Assembly (NCBI RefSeq): GCF_039541235.1
Contig: NZ_BAABFV010000001.1
Location: 372,001 to 436,000 of the forward strand
DNA from: Kangiella marina
Lineage (GTDB): Bacteria; Pseudomonadota; Gammaproteobacteria; Enterobacterales; Kangiellaceae
DNA: 64,000 nucleotides
Direction: 5' to 3'
The translations under genes and the position numbers were made by a program. Shown here piece by piece: positions 63,974-64,000 of this stretch. The notes under the pieces are model-generated. The model had not been told where the DNA came from, did not search any database, and saw only the letters and a list, made by a program, of their open reading frames with translations. Numbering within the stretch: position 1 is the stretch's first letter; each line of letters starts with the position of its first letter.

Positions 63974-64000
63974 TTATTCTTTGCTCATCTCGATAACTTC
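63974..64000 (-). CDS. C-terminal end of an unidentified gene, partial
   Basis: Nine codons (EVIEMSKE and a TAA stop) run in from the right edge, followed by a good terminator. Too little is visible to name it. Confidence 0.4.
   Translation of the reverse strand, partial: EVIEMSKE

Noticed and set aside
1-64000. CRISPR array, prophage or intact insertion sequence
   Set aside because: No regularly spaced direct repeats, phage structural or integrase genes, or transposase ORFs were seen on either strand.

Overview
The window looks like chromosomal DNA of a marine-type gammaproteobacterium. A CpxRA/Spy-type envelope stress locus, a tusDCBE set, asnS, arfB, trhO, srkA and a type II pyruvate kinase all point to Gammaproteobacteria. 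The unusually many secreted or lipoprotein peptidases (S9, M49, M3, gamma-glutamyltransferase, a C15-like protein), together with DUF5916 and choice-of-anchor H proteins, would fit the Kangiella/Kangiellaceae area. That placement is an inference from gene content; no rRNA is present to settle it. No phage, plasmid, CRISPR or intact insertion sequence was seen.

Layout. 0-4 kb: the end of a transglutaminase-like/7TM/ATP-grasp protein overlapping a TPR protein. 4-6.4 kb: msrC, a DUF1289 protein and asnS. 6.4-11 kb: an accessory-looking patch of small hypothetical genes, a cloverleaf-shaped palindromic element, three short elements with terminal inverted repeats, and a duplicated 88-bp promoter block carrying a Fur-box-like site. 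11-16 kb: two identical tRNA-Glu genes, a decayed third copy and a tRNA-Ala, with repeats around them; the divergent spy / cpxRA locus with a CpxR box sits between the two tRNA-Glu loci. 16-24 kb: an S9 peptidase, an RND efflux pair and pyk. 24-31 kb: a DMT exporter, then a compact four-gene operon (CitE-like lyase, CoA ligase, second CitE-like lyase, double-hotdog MaoC hydratase) divergent from a third CitE-like lyase, which reads like an undescribed route for activating, hydrating and cleaving a dicarboxylic acid. 31-41 kb: a DUF5916 outer-membrane protein, parvulin, a GlyGly-CTERM surface protein, a flavin reductase, an M49-like lipoprotein, tusDCBE, an MlaC-like protein and a peroxiredoxin. 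41-50 kb: a minus-strand run of housekeeping and membrane genes (arfB, trhO, YgjP-like, GIY-YIG, NlpC/P60, srkA, sulP, DUF502, SRPBCC, GNAT). 50-60 kb: a 26-residue membrane-protein gene with its own promoter and terminator, an M3 peptidase, DUF4407, a membrane TPR protein, two unknown proteins and ggt. 60-64 kb: GNAT, then a TonB-dependent receptor with a PepSY protein behind a perfect Fur box.

How parts work together. The CpxR box between spy and cpxR implies the usual feedback loop of envelope stress control. The receptor/PepSY pair is an iron-uptake unit under Fur. The secreted and outer-membrane peptidases fit growth on peptides. The CitE/MaoC/ligase cluster would yield central intermediates such as acetyl-CoA and pyruvate, or propionyl-CoA and glyoxylate, from a C4-C5 dicarboxylate. 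Its substrate cannot be read from the sequence.
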